Shown piece by piece: positions 6,367 to 7,787 of a stretch of DNA of 7,787 nt. The notes beneath the pieces were generated by a model. It saw only the letters and a program-made list of their open reading frames with translations. It did no database searches and was not told the origin of the DNA. The DNA is from CAYLNK01 sp964384675 (lineage in GTDB: Bacteria > Acidobacteriota > Thermoanaerobaculia > UBA5066): assembly GCA_964384675.1 (NCBI GenBank), contig CAYLNK010000318.1:1-7787 (forward strand). The letters are read 5' to 3'. The position numbers and the translations under genes are program-made. The stretch's first letter is position 1. Every line of letters begins with the position of its first letter.

Positions 6367-7787
6367 GTGCCCGCTCTGAGCTACGCGCTCGCGCTCCTGG
6401 TGACCGGCGTCGTCGTCCTGCTCCTCGTCGGGGCCGGGGAGCTGGCCGGGATTCCGCCCTCGGCGACCCCATCCCCGCTCGGCGCGATCGCCTTCAGGTG
6501 CGTCGTCGGCCTGGCCGTCCTGCCGGGCGCGCCCATCGCCCTCCACGAGCTGCTGGGAATGCGGGTGAGGGCCGATACCGCGGTCGCGATCGGCTCAGCC
6601 GGTCTCGTACTCCTCTTCCTCCGGTACCGCCGGTCCCGGCCGAAGCTCGAGCGCGACGAGCTGGTCCTCCTCCTCCTCGCGGCAGGGATCGGCTTCGCGT
6701 GCCTGAAGGGCTCGCTCCTCTCCCCGACCTTCCTCGGCCGCGACCCGTGGCCGCACGCGCTCGGGATCCGGTACGTCGCCGACGTGGGCTCGCTCCGGCA
6801 GCCCGATCCGTCGTGGCCGACGATCCAGTACGTCGATGCTTACCCGCCCCTCTTCGACGTGCTCCTCTCCGTGCCGGTGACGCTCGCCGGATCGCTCAAT
6901 CTGCCGGTCAAGGCGTTCAACGCCTTCCTGACCGGTCTCGGCGTCCTGGCGTTCCATCTCCTCGCGACGCGCCTCCTGGACGGGCGGCGCGCGGTCGTGG
7001 CGACGCTCTTCTACGCCGCGCTCCCCGGGAACCTGTCGCGGCACGTCTGGGGTCACTCGGTCGCGCTCATCCTCCTCTTCGGCGGCCTCGCCGCGGCGCT
7101 CGAGGCCCGAGCCGACCGGCGCTGGGTGTGGCCAGGCGCGCTCTGCCTCGGGGGCGCGCTCCTCGCGGCGCCGAGCCAGGGGATCGTGAACGGGACGCTG
7201 CTGATCCTCCTCCTCGCGGTGGGCGCCCGCGCCTCCCGCGAGTGGGGGAAGCGGCTCCTCGCGACCGGCGTCCTGGCGCTCCTCGTCGCCTCGGTCTGGT
7301 TCGCCGGCGTGGTGAGGCGGTACGGCACCGACCCGGTGGCGATCACCGCGGCGATGCAGGCGCCGGAGCTGCGCCGGTCCGGCGCAACGGTGGAGGCGAT
7401 CCGCTCCGGCGCGGCTGATCCGGGCGCGCCGTTCGCCGGCGGGGCTCCGCGCCGCTACGGCCTGGACGACCTGCTGACGTTCCGCCCGTACCGCTTCGTG
7501 CTGGAAGCGCTCGGCGAGAAGTCGATGGACGACGTCGTGCCGGAGGGGATCGGCGTCCCGGCGGCGGTGCTGACCCTCCTCTTCGGGGGCCTCCTCGTCG
7601 CGGGGCGGGCGGGCGGCCCGGAGCGCCAGGCGCTGGCGCTCTGGTTGGTCGCGGCGCTCGCCGGCCTCCTCGGTCCGTGGTTCGGGCTCCGCTTCTTCCC
7701 GTGGCGCTTCTGGCTCACGCTCGCCCCGCTCGTCTGTCTCGCCGCGGCCGACGCCCTCGTCTGGCTCGCGGAGCGCGGCCCAGCACC
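6367..7787 (+). CDS. Multi-pass membrane protein resembling GT-C glycosyltransferases (3' end missing)
   Basis: The frame is open from GTG at 6367 to the window end, giving 473 codons without a stop; the C-terminus is outside the window. About a dozen hydrophobic segments can be seen, for example near residues 4-27, 70-87, 96-117, 181-203, 228-246, 273-287, 295-315, 396-412, 420-438 and 447-468. Between the early helices lies a polar loop with GRDPWPHALGIRYVADVGSL (124-143), then DAYPPLFD (157-164). An acidic residue in the first outer loop, a His/Arg a few residues later, and a Y-PP motif are typical of polyprenyl-phosphate-sugar-dependent GT-C enzymes (PMT/ArnT/oligosaccharyltransferase type). 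RFFPWRFWLTLAPL near 442-455 resembles the last part of that fold. The enzyme would act in the membrane with its active site facing outward. An in-frame GTG at 6331 would add 12 residues; AAGGGA at 6347-6352 lies 14 bases before 6367, a little far for a ribosome site. It is transcribed away from the secreted-protein operon. Membrane topology is secure, GT-C membership moderate, donor and acceptor unknown. Confidence 0.82.
   Translation, partial: MPALSYALALLVTGVVVLLLVGAGELAGIPPSATPSPLGAIAFRCVVGLAVLPGAPIALHELLGMRVRADTAVAIGSAGLVLLFLRYRRSRPKLERDELVLLLLAAGIGFACLKGSLLSPTFLGRDPWPHALGIRYVADVGSLRQPDPSWPTIQYVDAYPPLFDVLLSVPVTLAGSLNLPVKAFNAFLTGLGVLAFHLLATRLLDGRRAVVATLFYAALPGNLSRHVWGHSVALILLFGGLAAALEARADRRWVWPGALCLGGALLAAPSQGIVNGTLLILLLAVGARASREWGKRLLATGVLALLVASVWFAGVVRRYGTDPVAITAAMQAPELRRSGATVEAIRSGAADPGAPFAGGAPRRYGLDDLLTFRPYRFVLEALGEKSMDDVVPEGIGVPAAVLTLLFGGLLVAGRAGGPERQALALWLVAALAGLLGPWFGLRFFPWRFWLTLAPLVCLAAADALVWLAERGPA

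Noticed and set aside
6309..7418. A + strand frame of about 370 codons starting near the divergent region
   Set aside because: The product is extremely Arg- and Pro-rich with no motifs. The neighbouring frame from 6367 encodes a coherent multi-pass membrane protein, so this is its out-of-frame shadow.

Overview
The window is very GC-rich, with no gap of 300 bases lacking a gene, strong GC-biased codon use and GTG as well as ATG starts. Two large secreted proteins combine a bacterial pre-peptidase C-terminal (PPC)-like domain, repeated beta-sandwich-looking modules and an FGE-sulfatase (C-type-lectin-fold) domain. That style of protein, with the GC content, points to a high-GC environmental bacterium such as Acidobacteriota (Thermoanaerobaculia-like) or another lineage rich in large secreted proteins, such as Myxococcota. 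This assignment is an inference: no rRNA, tRNA or housekeeping marker is present.

Layout. (1) Bases 1-75 are the last codons of an unidentified + strand gene. Its TGA overlaps the GTG start of (2), a + strand radical SAM protein at 72-1133. It has a CxxxCxxC cluster motif and a C-terminal twitch/SPASM-like cysteine set. (3) Two tandem paralogous genes lie on the - strand, at 3673-6288 (upstream) and 1102-3657 (downstream). They are 15 bases apart and look like one operon. The downstream gene converges on the radical SAM gene and the two overlap tail to tail by 32 bp. (4) A 78-bp divergent intergenic region holds a perfect 12-bp palindrome. (5) From about 6367 to the end of the window, a + strand gene encodes a multi-pass membrane protein resembling GT-C glycosyltransferases, cut off by the window end.

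How the parts may fit together. The two paralogues are predicted to be exported. Each carries eleven cysteines at matching places, six in the N-terminal domain and five in the C-terminal one. Their FGE-like domain keeps the fold signatures (LPTEAEWE, WEW..DWYAPFG, RVIRGG, GFRIV) but lacks the catalytic cysteine arrangement of true formylglycine-generating enzymes. It is more likely a binding or structural domain than an oxidase. The radical SAM protein and the GT-C-like membrane protein resemble members of surface-glycan loci, so the whole could be a cell-surface glycoconjugate or adhesin neighbourhood. That functional link is inferred only from proximity. The most distinctive item is the tandem PPC / four-repeat / FGE-like secreted protein pair with its conserved C-D-D-(D)-G-C-x-P-C cysteine cluster. 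I found no CRISPR array, RNA gene, insertion sequence, reverse transcriptase or convincing terminator.
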